Source: Bryobacteraceae bacterium (GTDB lineage: Bacteria > Acidobacteriota > Terriglobia > Bryobacterales > Bryobacteraceae). Taken from it: DNA of 64,000 nt. A program made the position numbers and the translations under genes. The notes under the pieces are model-generated. The model did not search any database and had not been told where the DNA came from. It saw only the letters and a program-made list of their open reading frames with translations. This document shows, piece by piece, positions 34,210 through 42,171 of this stretch. Each line of letters starts with the position of its first letter. Position 1 is the stretch's first letter. Location: the NCBI GenBank assembly GCA_030041985.1, contig JASIAM010000221.1, forward strand, positions 1 to 64,000, in the 5' to 3' direction.

Positions 34210-37004
34210 GCAAACTGCAATTTCGGGTTCTCTACCGCGAGTTTCTGTTCCGCCTGGTGGATCTGGAGATCCTCACATCGCAGGGCGATATTACGAAACT
34301 GCTCGGGCAGTTTGCCGCATTGCTTCTGTTCGTGGGCATGTACATCATGCTGCCCGTAGTAGTGGGCCTCGGCTCCTCCGACGCGGTACCGGAAATCGGT
34401 CTGCTGGGTGCCTGGACAGCAGAGCACTTTGTGATCTCGACCACCATGCTGGTAGTCGGACTGTTCGCTGTGATGAGTTGGGATTCGATGTTTCCAGACC
34501 GGCGCGATGTGCTCGTGCTTTCGCCCTTACCAGTGCGCGCCCCAGCATTATTCGCGGCCAAAGCCGCCGCGGTCGCGACAGGACTGGGTGTCACCGTACT
34601 CGCGCTGAACGCGTTCGCCGGCATCGGTGGGGCCTTTGTCTTCGCCTCGGCGCCGGTTGCTCCTCCAGTGCAGTTCGATGCAGCCATGGCTCCCGTCGGA
34701 ATCGACCACATGCAAGCCGTCCTGGATCACGATTTGATTCCCGCGTTCGCTCCCAATGGCGCTCTGGCGCGTGGCAATGGCGCGGGCGCTGTCGTCGGAA
34801 TCGTACAGCACGGGGAGCGCCGCATTTTCGCCTATGGAGCGGCCTCGCCCGACTCGATCTACGAGATCGGCTCCCTCAGTAAAACCTTCACCGCACTCAT
34901 CCTCGCGCGTATGGCGGCGGAGGGCCGCGTGCAGCTCGATCAGCCCGTTCGCGAACTTCTGCCATCCGGCGTGGTTGCCAAGCCGAACGGTCCCGAAATT
35001 ACTCTCCTCGACCTGGCCACACATCACTCCGGCCTTCCGCGAATGCCCGGCAATCTCGACTTCGAAACCATGGACTTGGCGCTTGCCCGGTATCGCACCT
35101 CCGATCTGTACACGTTCCTCGCCAAGCATGGCGTTCGAAAACCGGCCAACGCACATTTCCGTGATAGCGACCTCGGTTTCGGACTTTTGGGCGAAGCGCT
35201 GGCGCACCGCGCGGGAACGTCCTACGAGAAGCTCCTGGCAGCCGAGATTACGGTACCGCTTGGCATGAACGACACCACAACCAAGGTGCCGGCAGAGCAA
35301 CGGGTACGGCTAATCCAGGCCTACAATCAGCGGAACAAGCCCGTTCCCGCGTGGGACATGGGTGCGCTTGCGGGCGCGGGAACGGTCCGCTCGACGGCCG
35401 CCGATATGTTGACATATCTCGAAGCCCAACTCCACCCGGAGAAGCTTCCCCCGAATCTCAGCACGCTGCGGACCGCGATTGTCAGTTCGCACGAGCTTCG
35501 CGCCGATGCCGGCTCCGGCCAGCGCATCGCATTAGCGTGGCTGTTCGTACCTTTGCTCGGCGTTTACATCCACGACGGTTCCATCTCCGGATATACCAGC
35601 TATGCCTTCTTCCAGCCCCAGGCCGATTTCGGCGGCGTAGTGCTCTTTAATGCAGCCACTCCCGCGGGCTTTGCCGGACTGCTGGCGCAACACATCGGGG
35701 CGAGGTTAACGGGACTACCCGCATTTTCTCTCGTCAACCAGGTGATCCCCGGAAAAGGCGGCGCGCTGGCCACACTACGCTCGTTCGCAGCTTACTGGAT
35801 CACCATGGCGGCCAGCGGCATTTTCCTTTTTGGCCTGGTTCTAAGCATTCAGGGCTTGGCGCAATTACTGCCGCGCCAGCTTTTTCTGCGCGTCTCGTCG
35901 TTCCTGCAACTCGCCTTCTTTGTCGCTTTGCTGACGGTCTACTTTCTGCAGCCGGGTTTCTCCGATCTGGAAACGCTTGCCGAAAACCAGACGACGCTTG
36001 GCTGGTTGCCTTCGTACTGGTTTTTTGGATTGTTCCAGCAGCTAAACGGTCCCCTAAATCCGAATCTCGCTTTTCTGACGCACCGCGCCTGGATCGGACT
36101 GGGAGCCGCGATCTGCGGCGCTGCGGGAGCTTACCTGCTCTGTTACCTCCGCACTCTGCGGAAGATCGCCGAACAGCCGGACATCCTGCCGGATCGCCGC
36201 CTCTTTCGCTGGATGCCGCGATTCGGCGGCCCGTTCCCAACCGCCATCGGACAATTCAGCGTGCGCAGCCTGCTGCGCAGCCGCCAGCATCGCGTTCTGC
36301 TCTCGTTCTATTTGGGTGTGGCTTTCGGATTGGCGCTGTTCATCGCCAAAGCGCCTGCGCTCGGCGAGGAGCGGCCGGACGACTTGTGGTATCAGGTGAA
36401 CGCCTCGCTGCTGGTGGCAAGCGTCCTGATGATCTGCTCCTCCGCCATCGGCGTCCGCGTGGTTTTCGCCATGCCGATCGAGCCGCGTGCCAACTGGATG
36501 CTTCGCGTAATGCCCCTGCCGCCGCTGCCGCAATGTCTGCCGGCCATTCGGCGATCGCTGTATGCGCTGGCCCTGGCGCCCGTTTGGGTGATTTTGGCCG
36601 CACTCCTGTTCTGGATATGGCCTTGGCGTATTGCGGCGGAGCACCTCACGGTTCTCGCGCTCATCGGCATCATCGTCGCCGAACTGTGGCTCGCCGGCTT
36701 TCAAAAGATTCCGTTCACGTGTTCCTATCAGCCCGGCAAATCGAAATTTCACATGGCCGGACTCATCTTCGTAATTCTCATGTTTCTGGCCATCCGCGGA
36801 TCCGCTCTGGAGCGCGGCGCGCTCGATAGTCCACGCCTCTTCGCCATCACCGCGGGGGCGCTCGCGTTGATCGCAATCCTGCTGCGATACCGCACCAATA
36901 TGCAGGCCCGCGAAGAAGGCGCAGTCCTCCACTTCGACGATCCTCCCGAACCAGCCGTTCTTTCTCTCGGCCTCTACCGCGACGGCGTGCTACCGCTTTC
37001 GTAA
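34206..37004 (+). CDS. ABC-permease-like membrane protein with inserted serine beta-lactamase-like domain
   Basis: 932 residues. The first 150 residues hold three to four membrane helices with an ABC-2-like start. Residues about 160-500 form a class C beta-lactamase/penicillin-binding fold: SLSK at 223-226 is the SxxK nucleophile motif, and HDG at 456-458 replaces KTG. At the second motif, where YSN is usual, I read DSD (320-322), so the catalytic tyrosine seems to be missing. Several further membrane helices (about 525-890) complete a permease-like half. The ATPase gene overlaps it by four bases. It could sense or export a cell-wall-related compound; this is inferred. Confidence 0.75.
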   Translation: MSKLQFRVLYREFLFRLVDLEILTSQGDITKLLGQFAALLLFVGMYIMLPVVVGLGSSDAVPEIGLLGAWTAEHFVISTTMLVVGLFAVMSWDSMFPDRRDVLVLSPLPVRAPALFAAKAAAVATGLGVTVLALNAFAGIGGAFVFASAPVAPPVQFDAAMAPVGIDHMQAVLDHDLIPAFAPNGALARGNGAGAVVGIVQHGERRIFAYGAASPDSIYEIGSLSKTFTALILARMAAEGRVQLDQPVRELLPSGVVAKPNGPEITLLDLATHHSGLPRMPGNLDFETMDLALARYRTSDLYTFLAKHGVRKPANAHFRDSDLGFGLLGEALAHRAGTSYEKLLAAEITVPLGMNDTTTKVPAEQRVRLIQAYNQRNKPVPAWDMGALAGAGTVRSTAADMLTYLEAQLHPEKLPPNLSTLRTAIVSSHELRADAGSGQRIALAWLFVPLLGVYIHDGSISGYTSYAFFQPQADFGGVVLFNAATPAGFAGLLAQHIGARLTGLPAFSLVNQVIPGKGGALATLRSFAAYWITMAASGIFLFGLVLSIQGLAQLLPRQLFLRVSSFLQLAFFVALLTVYFLQPGFSDLETLAENQTTLGWLPSYWFFGLFQQLNGPLNPNLAFLTHRAWIGLGAAICGAAGAYLLCYLRTLRKIAEQPDILPDRRLFRWMPRFGGPFPTAIGQFSVRSLLRSRQHRVLLSFYLGVAFGLALFIAKAPALGEERPDDLWYQVNASLLVASVLMICSSAIGVRVVFAMPIEPRANWMLRVMPLPPLPQCLPAIRRSLYALALAPVWVILAALLFWIWPWRIAAEHLTVLALIGIIVAELWLAGFQKIPFTCSYQPGKSKFHMAGLIFVILMFLAIRGSALERGALDSPRLFAITAGALALIAILLRYRTNMQAREEGAVLHFDDPPEPAVLSLGLYRDGVLPLS

Positions 37005-37012
37005 AGACCGCC

Positions 37013-38086
37013 ATGCAGCAATTCCGTGTGCTGTATAGCGAGTTTCTCTTCCGGGTCGTCGATCTGGAGATCCTGACGCCGCAGGGTGAGATCAGCAAAC
37101 TGCTTGGTCAGTTCGCGGCGTTGCTGCTAGTCCTGAGTCTATGGCTCACACCGTTCGTCGGGATCTTCGCCTCTGTCAGTTCCATCCCTGAAATTGGCTT
37201 AGCCGGTGCCTGGATCGCAGAGCACTTCCTGATCGCCACCACCATGCTGATCGTAGGCATGTTCGCCGTGCTGAGCTGGGATGCCATGTTCCCGGACCGC
37301 CGCGATGTGCTCGTGCTTTCGCCTCTCCCGTTGCGCGCGCTTACTCTGTTTACCGCCAATATTGCCGCGGTTGCCACAGCCCTAAGCCTCACAGTGTTCG
37401 GCTTCAATCTATTTACGAGCCTGTTGGCACCCCTAGAATTTGCCACGGCGCCGGCCCTTCCCCCTCCCCATTACGATGCAGCCATGGCGCCACTCGAAGC
37501 GGCGGACCTGAAACCCGTGCTCGACCGCGATCTGGCGCCCGCATTCGCCGCTCCCAACGGCGCTCTCGCGCCGGGAGTTGGTGCGGGCGTCACTGTCGGC
37601 ATCGTGAAGCATGGAAAGCGGCGTATCTTCACGTATGGAACCGCGAAGCCCGACTCCATCTACGAGATCGGTTCCACCAGCAAAACATTCACCGCGCTCT
37701 TGCTGGCCCGCATGGTGGCCGAACATCGCGTGCGCTTGGACGAACCGGTCCGCGACCTTCTGCCGCGCGGCGTCGTGCCCAAACCTGCAGGCGCCGAAAT
37801 CACTCTGCTCGATTTGGCCACGCATTCTTGCTCCTACCAGCCCGGCAAATCGTGCATCCACATGCTTGGAGGAACCTTCGGTGCGTTTCTGTTTCTGATG
37901 TACAAAGGCGCCGCATGGGAACGAGCCGCGCTCGCGAGTCCAATGCTCTACGTCATCGCAGTGGCCTTTCTCGCCTCAGCCGCGATCCTGCTCCGCCGCC
38001 GCACCAAAGCGCAGTCCCATTCCGAAGGAGCGGCGTTGCAGTTTGACGATCCGCCCGAACCGGCTATCCTTTCCCTCGGCCTATAA
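37013..38086 (+). CDS. Internally deleted paralog of the ABC-permease/beta-lactamase fusion
   Basis: 357 residues, starting eight bases after the previous stop. It matches the 932-residue neighbour from its start to LLDLATH (about 273), then jumps in frame to the neighbour's CSYQPGKS (about 839) and follows it to LSLGL. About 565 residues are absent. It therefore keeps the N-terminal helices, the SxxK motif (STSK) and the final helices, but lacks the second and third beta-lactamase motifs and most permease helices. The frame is open, so it is translated or only recently inactivated. A regulatory subunit is possible, but a duplication-deletion relic is the simplest reading. Confidence 0.72.
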   Translation: MQQFRVLYSEFLFRVVDLEILTPQGEISKLLGQFAALLLVLSLWLTPFVGIFASVSSIPEIGLAGAWIAEHFLIATTMLIVGMFAVLSWDAMFPDRRDVLVLSPLPLRALTLFTANIAAVATALSLTVFGFNLFTSLLAPLEFATAPALPPPHYDAAMAPLEAADLKPVLDRDLAPAFAAPNGALAPGVGAGVTVGIVKHGKRRIFTYGTAKPDSIYEIGSTSKTFTALLLARMVAEHRVRLDEPVRDLLPRGVVPKPAGAEITLLDLATHSCSYQPGKSCIHMLGGTFGAFLFLMYKGAAWERAALASPMLYVIAVAFLASAAILLRRRTKAQSHSEGAALQFDDPPEPAILSLGL

Positions 38087-38127
38087 CGATTTACTCCGCG
38101 GCCTACATTCACCCGCGCGGGCGTTGT

Positions 38128-38133
38128 TATCAT
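38128..38133 (+). promoter_or_regulatory. -10-like TATCAT 6 nt before the cupin ATG
   Basis: TATCAT fits the TANNNT pattern and ends six bases before the ATG at 38140. No Shine-Dalgarno sequence is present, consistent with a leaderless mRNA. Confidence 0.35.
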
Positions 38134-38139
38134 GCCCGT

Positions 38140-38649
38140 ATGGCTGCCATGAATCTGATCTCGGAGGCGCTGTTCGATGCCGTAGCGCTCGATGCGTCGG
38201 GATCTCCGCGCCGCAGGATGAACCACAATTTCCACTCGGGTCCCGATGACAATCCACACCGGTTCCTAAACGTTCTGCTGTTGGGAACCTATATACGGCC
38301 GCATCGTCACGCCGATCCTCCAAAATCCGAGACGTTTGTGGTGCTCGAAGGGGCCGCCGACGTACTGATATTTAATGAAGACGGTGTCATTTTGGAGCGG
38401 CACCGGCTTGGCACCCTCGAGAGCACGCGATCGCCGGAGGGCCGGCTTTGTCGATCGCCGGAAGGCCGGCTCTGGGGAATCGATTTGCCGGCCGGTGTAT
38501 GGCACACGATTCTCGCGCGGACCGAACGCGTGGTCTGTTTTGAAGTGAAGCCCGGTCCGTGGAAGCCAGCGAGTGATAAAGAGTTTGCTCCTTGGGCGCC
38601 GGCTGAAAATGATGCGGCGGCGGCCGCTTACCTTGAATCCCTGCTGTAG
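38140..38649 (+). CDS. WbuC-family cupin-fold metalloprotein
   Basis: 169 residues. The family pattern is clear: RRMNHNFH, RFLNVLLLGTYIRPHRHADP with the cupin metal histidines, ETFVVLEGAADVLIFNEDG, LPAGVWHTI, and the C-terminal FEVKPGPW and KEFAPWAP. WbuC proteins occur in O-antigen and sugar clusters but their reaction is not established. Between two conserved strands the protein carries the tandem octapeptide RSPEGRL(C/W), encoded by a 24-bp duplication, which looks like a recent loop insertion. Confidence 0.85.
   Translation: MAAMNLISEALFDAVALDASGSPRRRMNHNFHSGPDDNPHRFLNVLLLGTYIRPHRHADPPKSETFVVLEGAADVLIFNEDGVILERHRLGTLESTRSPEGRLCRSPEGRLWGIDLPAGVWHTILARTERVVCFEVKPGPWKPASDKEFAPWAPAENDAAAAAYLESLL
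38428..38475 (+). repeat. 24-bp tandem duplication inside the cupin gene
   Basis: Two adjacent 24-bp units begin CGATCGCCGGA and match at 21 of 24 positions. They encode RSPEGRLC and RSPEGRLW in frame. Each unit is partly palindromic around GGCCGGC. Confidence 0.7.
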
Positions 38650-38700
38650 TATCCGGCGGAGCTTTGACCGGCGCCCCAGGCCCAACGGCTGGCTCAATCG

Positions 38701-38706
38701 TACAAT
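38701..38706 (+). promoter_or_regulatory. -10-like TACAAT 6 nt before the polX GTG
   Basis: TACAAT, preceded by G as at several other genes here, ends six bases before the GTG start at 38713 and there is no ribosome site. This fits leaderless transcription. Confidence 0.4.
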
Positions 38707-38712
38707 TGAAGC

Positions 38713-40440
38713 GTGGAGAACCAGGAAATTGCGCGACTGCTTTTGGAGACGGCCGACCTGATGGAGATTGCGGGCGAAGATTCGTTCCGCATTCGCAGTT
38801 ATCGTAACGGCGCCACGGCAGTCGAGGGATATCCCGAGCGAATCGAGGATATCCTGCGAGACCCGCAACGCAAAGTGACGGATATTCCGGGAATCGGCAA
38901 GGGCCTCGCGGGCGTGTTGGCCGAAATCGCGGACCACGGCTCGTGCGAACGGCGCGACCTGCTGCTCGAAAAGTTCCCTCCAACGGCGCTCGAGTTTCTC
39001 AAGATCCAGGGACTGGGTCCGAAGGGCATCGCGCTCATCTTCGAGCATTATCATACGAGCACCATCGACGACCTGGAGCGGCTGTGCCGCGAACAGAAAT
39101 TGCGCGTGCTGCCGCGCATGGGCGCCAAGCTCGAAGAGAAGGTGCTGCGCTCGATCAGCCAGTACCGCCAGCGCACCGGGCGGTACCTGCTGAGCTACGC
39201 GGAAGGGATCGCGGAGGAATTGACCTCGGTATTCCGGGAGGTTCCGGGTGTGGAGGCCGTCACTCCGGCTGGGAGCCTGCGCCGCGGGCGCGAAACGGTG
39301 GGCGATCTCGATCTGCTGGTCACGGGACCACACGCCACAGCGGCGCTCGATCGCTTCATTCGATACCCCAAGGTGGACGAAGTGCTGGGGCGCGGCGAAA
39401 ACAAGGCAAGCGCTAAGGTGGGGCGCGATGGGCTACAGGTGGATGTGCGCGTGCTGCCCAAGGAAAGTTTCGGCGCGGCCATGCAGTACTTCACGGGCAG
39501 CAAAGACCACAACGTTGCCATACGCACGCGTGCCGTAAAAATGGGGCTGAAACTGAGCGAGTACGGTTTGTATCGCGTGGAGGATGAGGCGCAGGTGGCG
39601 GGCGAAACGGAGTCGGGCGTCTACGAGATGCTGGGCTTGCGATGGATTCCGCCGGAACTGCGCGAAAATGGCGGTGAAATCGAAGCCAGCGAGGAGGGCC
39701 GGCTTCCCGAGTTGGTGGAGCTGAAACAGATTCGCGGCGACTTGCATATGCATACCGTGGAGACCGACGGCCGGGCCACACTGCAGGAGATGGCTGCGGC
39801 CGCCCGCGAGCGCGGCTATGAATACATCGCCATTACCGATCATTCGAAGGCGCTGGCGATGGCGAACGGCTTGGACGAGGCCCGCGCCGTCGCGTTTGCC
39901 AAGCAGGTGCGCGAGATCAACCGCGACGGCTTGGGTATTCGAATCTTCTCTGGCCTGGAGTGTGACATTCTGCGCGATGGTACGCTCGATCTGGCCAACG
40001 ACGCGCTGGCGGAATTGGACGTGGTGATCGGCAGCGTGCACAGCCACATGAATCTGGAAGCCGCAGAAATGACCGACCGGCTTCTGCGCGCGCTCGAATG
40101 TCCCTCACTGAAAATTCTGGGGCATCCCACGGGCCGCATCCTGCTGCATCGCGACCCGTTCCCGTTCGATTTCGAGCGCGTGGTGGAGGAAGCGGTCCGG
40201 CGCGGCGTGTGGCTCGAAATCAACTCTTATCCGGAGCGGCTCGACCTGAATGCCGCCATGATCCACACAGCCAAGGCCATGGGCGCGAAATTCACCATTT
40301 CGACTGATTCGCATCATCCGTCGCACCTTGGCTTTATGCGGTACGGCGTGATCACCGCGCGGCGCGGCTGGCTGGGGCCTGATGATATTTTGAACACGCT
40401 CCCGGCGGACCGGTTGGCGGCCGCTCTGCACAAATCATGA
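38713..40440 (+). CDS. polX: DNA polymerase X family protein with PHP domain (PolX)
   Basis: 575 residues, the normal length of bacterial PolX. Helix-hairpin-helix elements (IPGIGKGLAG at 58-67 and IQGLGPKGIA) bind DNA. The nucleotidyltransferase core has GSLRRGRETVGDLDLL with D198 and D200, and D244 in QVDVRVL. The C-terminal PHP domain shows its metal motifs DLHMHT (343-348), ITDHS, GLECDIL, GSVHSHM, GHPTGR and STDSHH, so 3'-5' exonuclease activity is expected. The enzyme fills small gaps in base excision repair. The start is GTG. It overlaps the Nudix gene by ATGA, forming a repair/sanitation pair. Confidence 0.95.
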   Translation: MENQEIARLLLETADLMEIAGEDSFRIRSYRNGATAVEGYPERIEDILRDPQRKVTDIPGIGKGLAGVLAEIADHGSCERRDLLLEKFPPTALEFLKIQGLGPKGIALIFEHYHTSTIDDLERLCREQKLRVLPRMGAKLEEKVLRSISQYRQRTGRYLLSYAEGIAEELTSVFREVPGVEAVTPAGSLRRGRETVGDLDLLVTGPHATAALDRFIRYPKVDEVLGRGENKASAKVGRDGLQVDVRVLPKESFGAAMQYFTGSKDHNVAIRTRAVKMGLKLSEYGLYRVEDEAQVAGETESGVYEMLGLRWIPPELRENGGEIEASEEGRLPELVELKQIRGDLHMHTVETDGRATLQEMAAAARERGYEYIAITDHSKALAMANGLDEARAVAFAKQVREINRDGLGIRIFSGLECDILRDGTLDLANDALAELDVVIGSVHSHMNLEAAEMTDRLLRALECPSLKILGHPTGRILLHRDPFPFDFERVVEEAVRRGVWLEINSYPERLDLNAAMIHTAKAMGAKFTISTDSHHPSHLGFMRYGVITARRGWLGPDDILNTLPADRLAAALHKS

Positions 40441-40973
40441 AAATCACTTCTTCACGCGAAGTATATAAATGCAGCCTGTTCCGTGTAACCGAGGATCAGG
40501 CGGCCGATTCCCGCAACGGCATTCAGATACACCGAGCGGTGGTGCGCCACGCCGGTTCGGCCGTCATGATGGCGGTAGATGAAAGGAAGCGGATTCTGCT
40601 GGTGCGGCAATACCGTTTGCCGGCCGGCGGGAATCTGTGGGAGTTGCCCGCTGGACGGATCGATCCAGGTGAGAAGCCGCTACAGACAGCGCGCCGGGAA
40701 CTTGCCGAGGAGACCGGCTACCGCGCGCGCACCTGGAAAAAACTGGTCTCCTTTTGGGTGAGCCCCGGTTACGTGGAGGAGAAGATGACCATCTTTCTCG
40801 CGACCGAGCTGACCGCGGGCGAGGCTACTCCAACGGAAGATGAGCGCATCGAAATGCGCTGGTTTTCGCGGAGGGAAATCGCGGAGATGATCCATTCGGG
40901 CAAAATCGAAGACGCCAAAACCATGATCGGGTTTCTACTGTGGGAACGGTTGGGGAAGGCGGCCCCTCGTTGA
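40437..40973 (+). CDS. Nudix hydrolase, ADP-ribose pyrophosphatase-like
   Basis: 178 residues with a complete Nudix box (about 73-95): GRIDPGEKP, then RRELAEETGY, matching GX5EX7REUXEEXGU. The upstream RQYRLPAGGNLWELPAG is typical of the ADP-ribose pyrophosphatase subfamily. It would hydrolyse a nucleoside diphosphate linked to another group, probably ADP-ribose, in the cytoplasm. The ATG overlaps the polX stop, so the two are translated from one message. Confidence 0.9.
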   Translation: MKITSSREVYKCSLFRVTEDQAADSRNGIQIHRAVVRHAGSAVMMAVDERKRILLVRQYRLPAGGNLWELPAGRIDPGEKPLQTARRELAEETGYRARTWKKLVSFWVSPGYVEEKMTIFLATELTAGEATPTEDERIEMRWFSRREIAEMIHSGKIEDAKTMIGFLLWERLGKAAPR

Positions 40974-40990
40974 TGTGTTCGGCATCATCA

Positions 40991-41011
40991 TTTGATGCGA
41001 ATAGCATCTAA
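40991..41011. promoter_or_regulatory. Possible VapBC operator
   Basis: GATGC and GCATC arms around a 5-bp spacer form an inverted repeat with near-matching TT/AA flanks, 20 bp before the antitoxin ATG. TAATAT at 41015-41020 could be the -10. Toxin-antitoxin complexes normally repress at such sites. Confidence 0.35.
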
Positions 41012-41030
41012 TGGTAATATGGAATCGCCT

Positions 41031-41285
41031 ATGAGAACGACGGTGGATATCGCCGAACCGCTTTTGAGAAACGCCAGGCGATCCGCGGCCCGGCGCGGCG
41101 TAACAGTCAGTGTTGTGCTGGAGGATGCGCTGCGACGCTACCTGGCTATGAAGCCGGATGTTGCGGCTCCGCCTTTCGAATTGCTTACGGTGCGCGGAGA
41201 GCTGGTTGATCCGAACGTTAACCTGGACCGGACGTCCGAATGGATCACGCGCGACGATGAGGCTCGGTTCGGAACAGCCGGATAG
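41031..41285 (+). CDS. Ribbon-helix-helix antitoxin (VapB-like)
   Basis: 84 residues from the ATG at 41031; the RHH fold begins right there with MRTTVDIAEPLLRNARRSAA, then RGVTVSVVLEDALRRYL. The C-terminal half is acidic and would wrap the toxin. It precedes the PIN-domain gene by nine bases, the standard antitoxin-toxin order. Upstream extension in frame is possible but would run through the predicted operator. Confidence 0.82.
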   Translation: MRTTVDIAEPLLRNARRSAARRGVTVSVVLEDALRRYLAMKPDVAAPPFELLTVRGELVDPNVNLDRTSEWITRDDEARFGTAG

Positions 41286-41294
41286 CAGAAGCCC

Positions 41295-41720
41295 GTGCTG
41301 ATGCCCGATGTGAATGTCTTGGTCTACGCGCATCGCGAAGAGACCGAGGGGCATGAGCGCTCCACGGCATGGCTTGTGGAGATGGCAACGGGGCCCGAGC
41401 CCTTCGCCATTTCCGAGCTCACAGTTCACGGATTTCTGCGGATCGTGACCAACCCGCGGATCTTCCGCCCGCCATCCACGAGGAAGCAGGCTATGGACTT
41501 TGTCGATTCGCTACTGGCAAGGCCGGGCTGCTGTTTCATCCGCCCGGGCCCGAATCACTGGAGTATCTTCCGAGAGTTGTGCGAAAGGGGCGGGCTGAAA
41601 GGAAAGATCGTGGCCGATGCTGTCCATGCCGCGCTGGCAATTGAAAACGGCTGCGAGTGTGTCACAGCCGATACGGATTGCGGCCGATTCGCGCCGCCGC
41701 TACGCTGGCAGCATTTGTAG
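41295..41720 (+). CDS. PIN-domain toxin (VapC-like ribonuclease)
   Basis: 141 residues. The start is GTG (LMPDVNVLVYAHR follows), which fits VapC relatives that begin MLMPDVN; an ATG two codons later is the alternative. PIN-domain acidic residues are in MPDVNVLVYA, ISELTVHGFLRI, VADAVHAALAI and TADTDCGRF, so the nuclease site looks complete. The expected action is Mg-dependent cleavage of specific RNAs (tRNA or rRNA), blocked by the adjacent antitoxin. Confidence 0.85.
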   Translation: MLMPDVNVLVYAHREETEGHERSTAWLVEMATGPEPFAISELTVHGFLRIVTNPRIFRPPSTRKQAMDFVDSLLARPGCCFIRPGPNHWSIFRELCERGGLKGKIVADAVHAALAIENGCECVTADTDCGRFAPPLRWQHL

Positions 41721-41787
41721 CGTCTGATTGGAAAAGGTTCGGGAACACAATGCTCCCGCTACCCGCCATGCGGCAGCGGTTCAAAGG

Positions 41788-42171
41788 CTAAAACTCCCAT
41801 GTGCGGAAGACGTGTTGGTGGGCTGCCATATCCACGCGCTTGCCGCGGAAGCGCACACCCTCCATTTCAAGTCGAAAGCGCTGCTCGCTGGCGGTTTCGT
41901 ACTTGAATTTGATTTCGCCGCCCGCTCCCACTACGCGCTGCCAGGGAAGCGACCCTCCGGCCTTGCGCAGCACCTGCACCACCTGCCGATGGTAGAGCGG
42001 ATATCCGGCGGCGGCTGCGACTTGCCCGTAGGTTGCGACCTTGCCGCGAGGGATCTGACGAATCGCCTTGCGGATCGCGGCATCCCGCTGGCCGCTTTTC
42101 GGCGCGCGCAGGAGCTTGCGCACAACTTTTCCCAGTTCCCAGTTTCGGCGAGTGGTCATCTTCTTCTTCAT
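41788..42171 (-). CDS. Alkyltransferase-like (ATL) DNA repair protein
   Basis: 127 residues of the MGMT C-terminal fold: IPRGKVATYGQVAAAAGYP is the DNA-binding helix region. At the active site, where O6-alkylguanine transferases have PCHRV, this protein has PWQRVV (76-81). Replacement of cysteine by tryptophan is the mark of ATL proteins, which bind O6-alkylguanine, flip it out and hand it to nucleotide excision repair instead of repairing it. It overlaps the stop of the upstream amidohydrolase gene (ATGA), though functional linkage is not obvious. Confidence 0.88.
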   Translation of the reverse strand: MKKKMTTRRNWELGKVVRKLLRAPKSGQRDAAIRKAIRQIPRGKVATYGQVAAAAGYPLYHRQVVQVLRKAGGSLPWQRVVGAGGEIKFKYETASEQRFRLEMEGVRFRGKRVDMAAHQHVFRTWEF

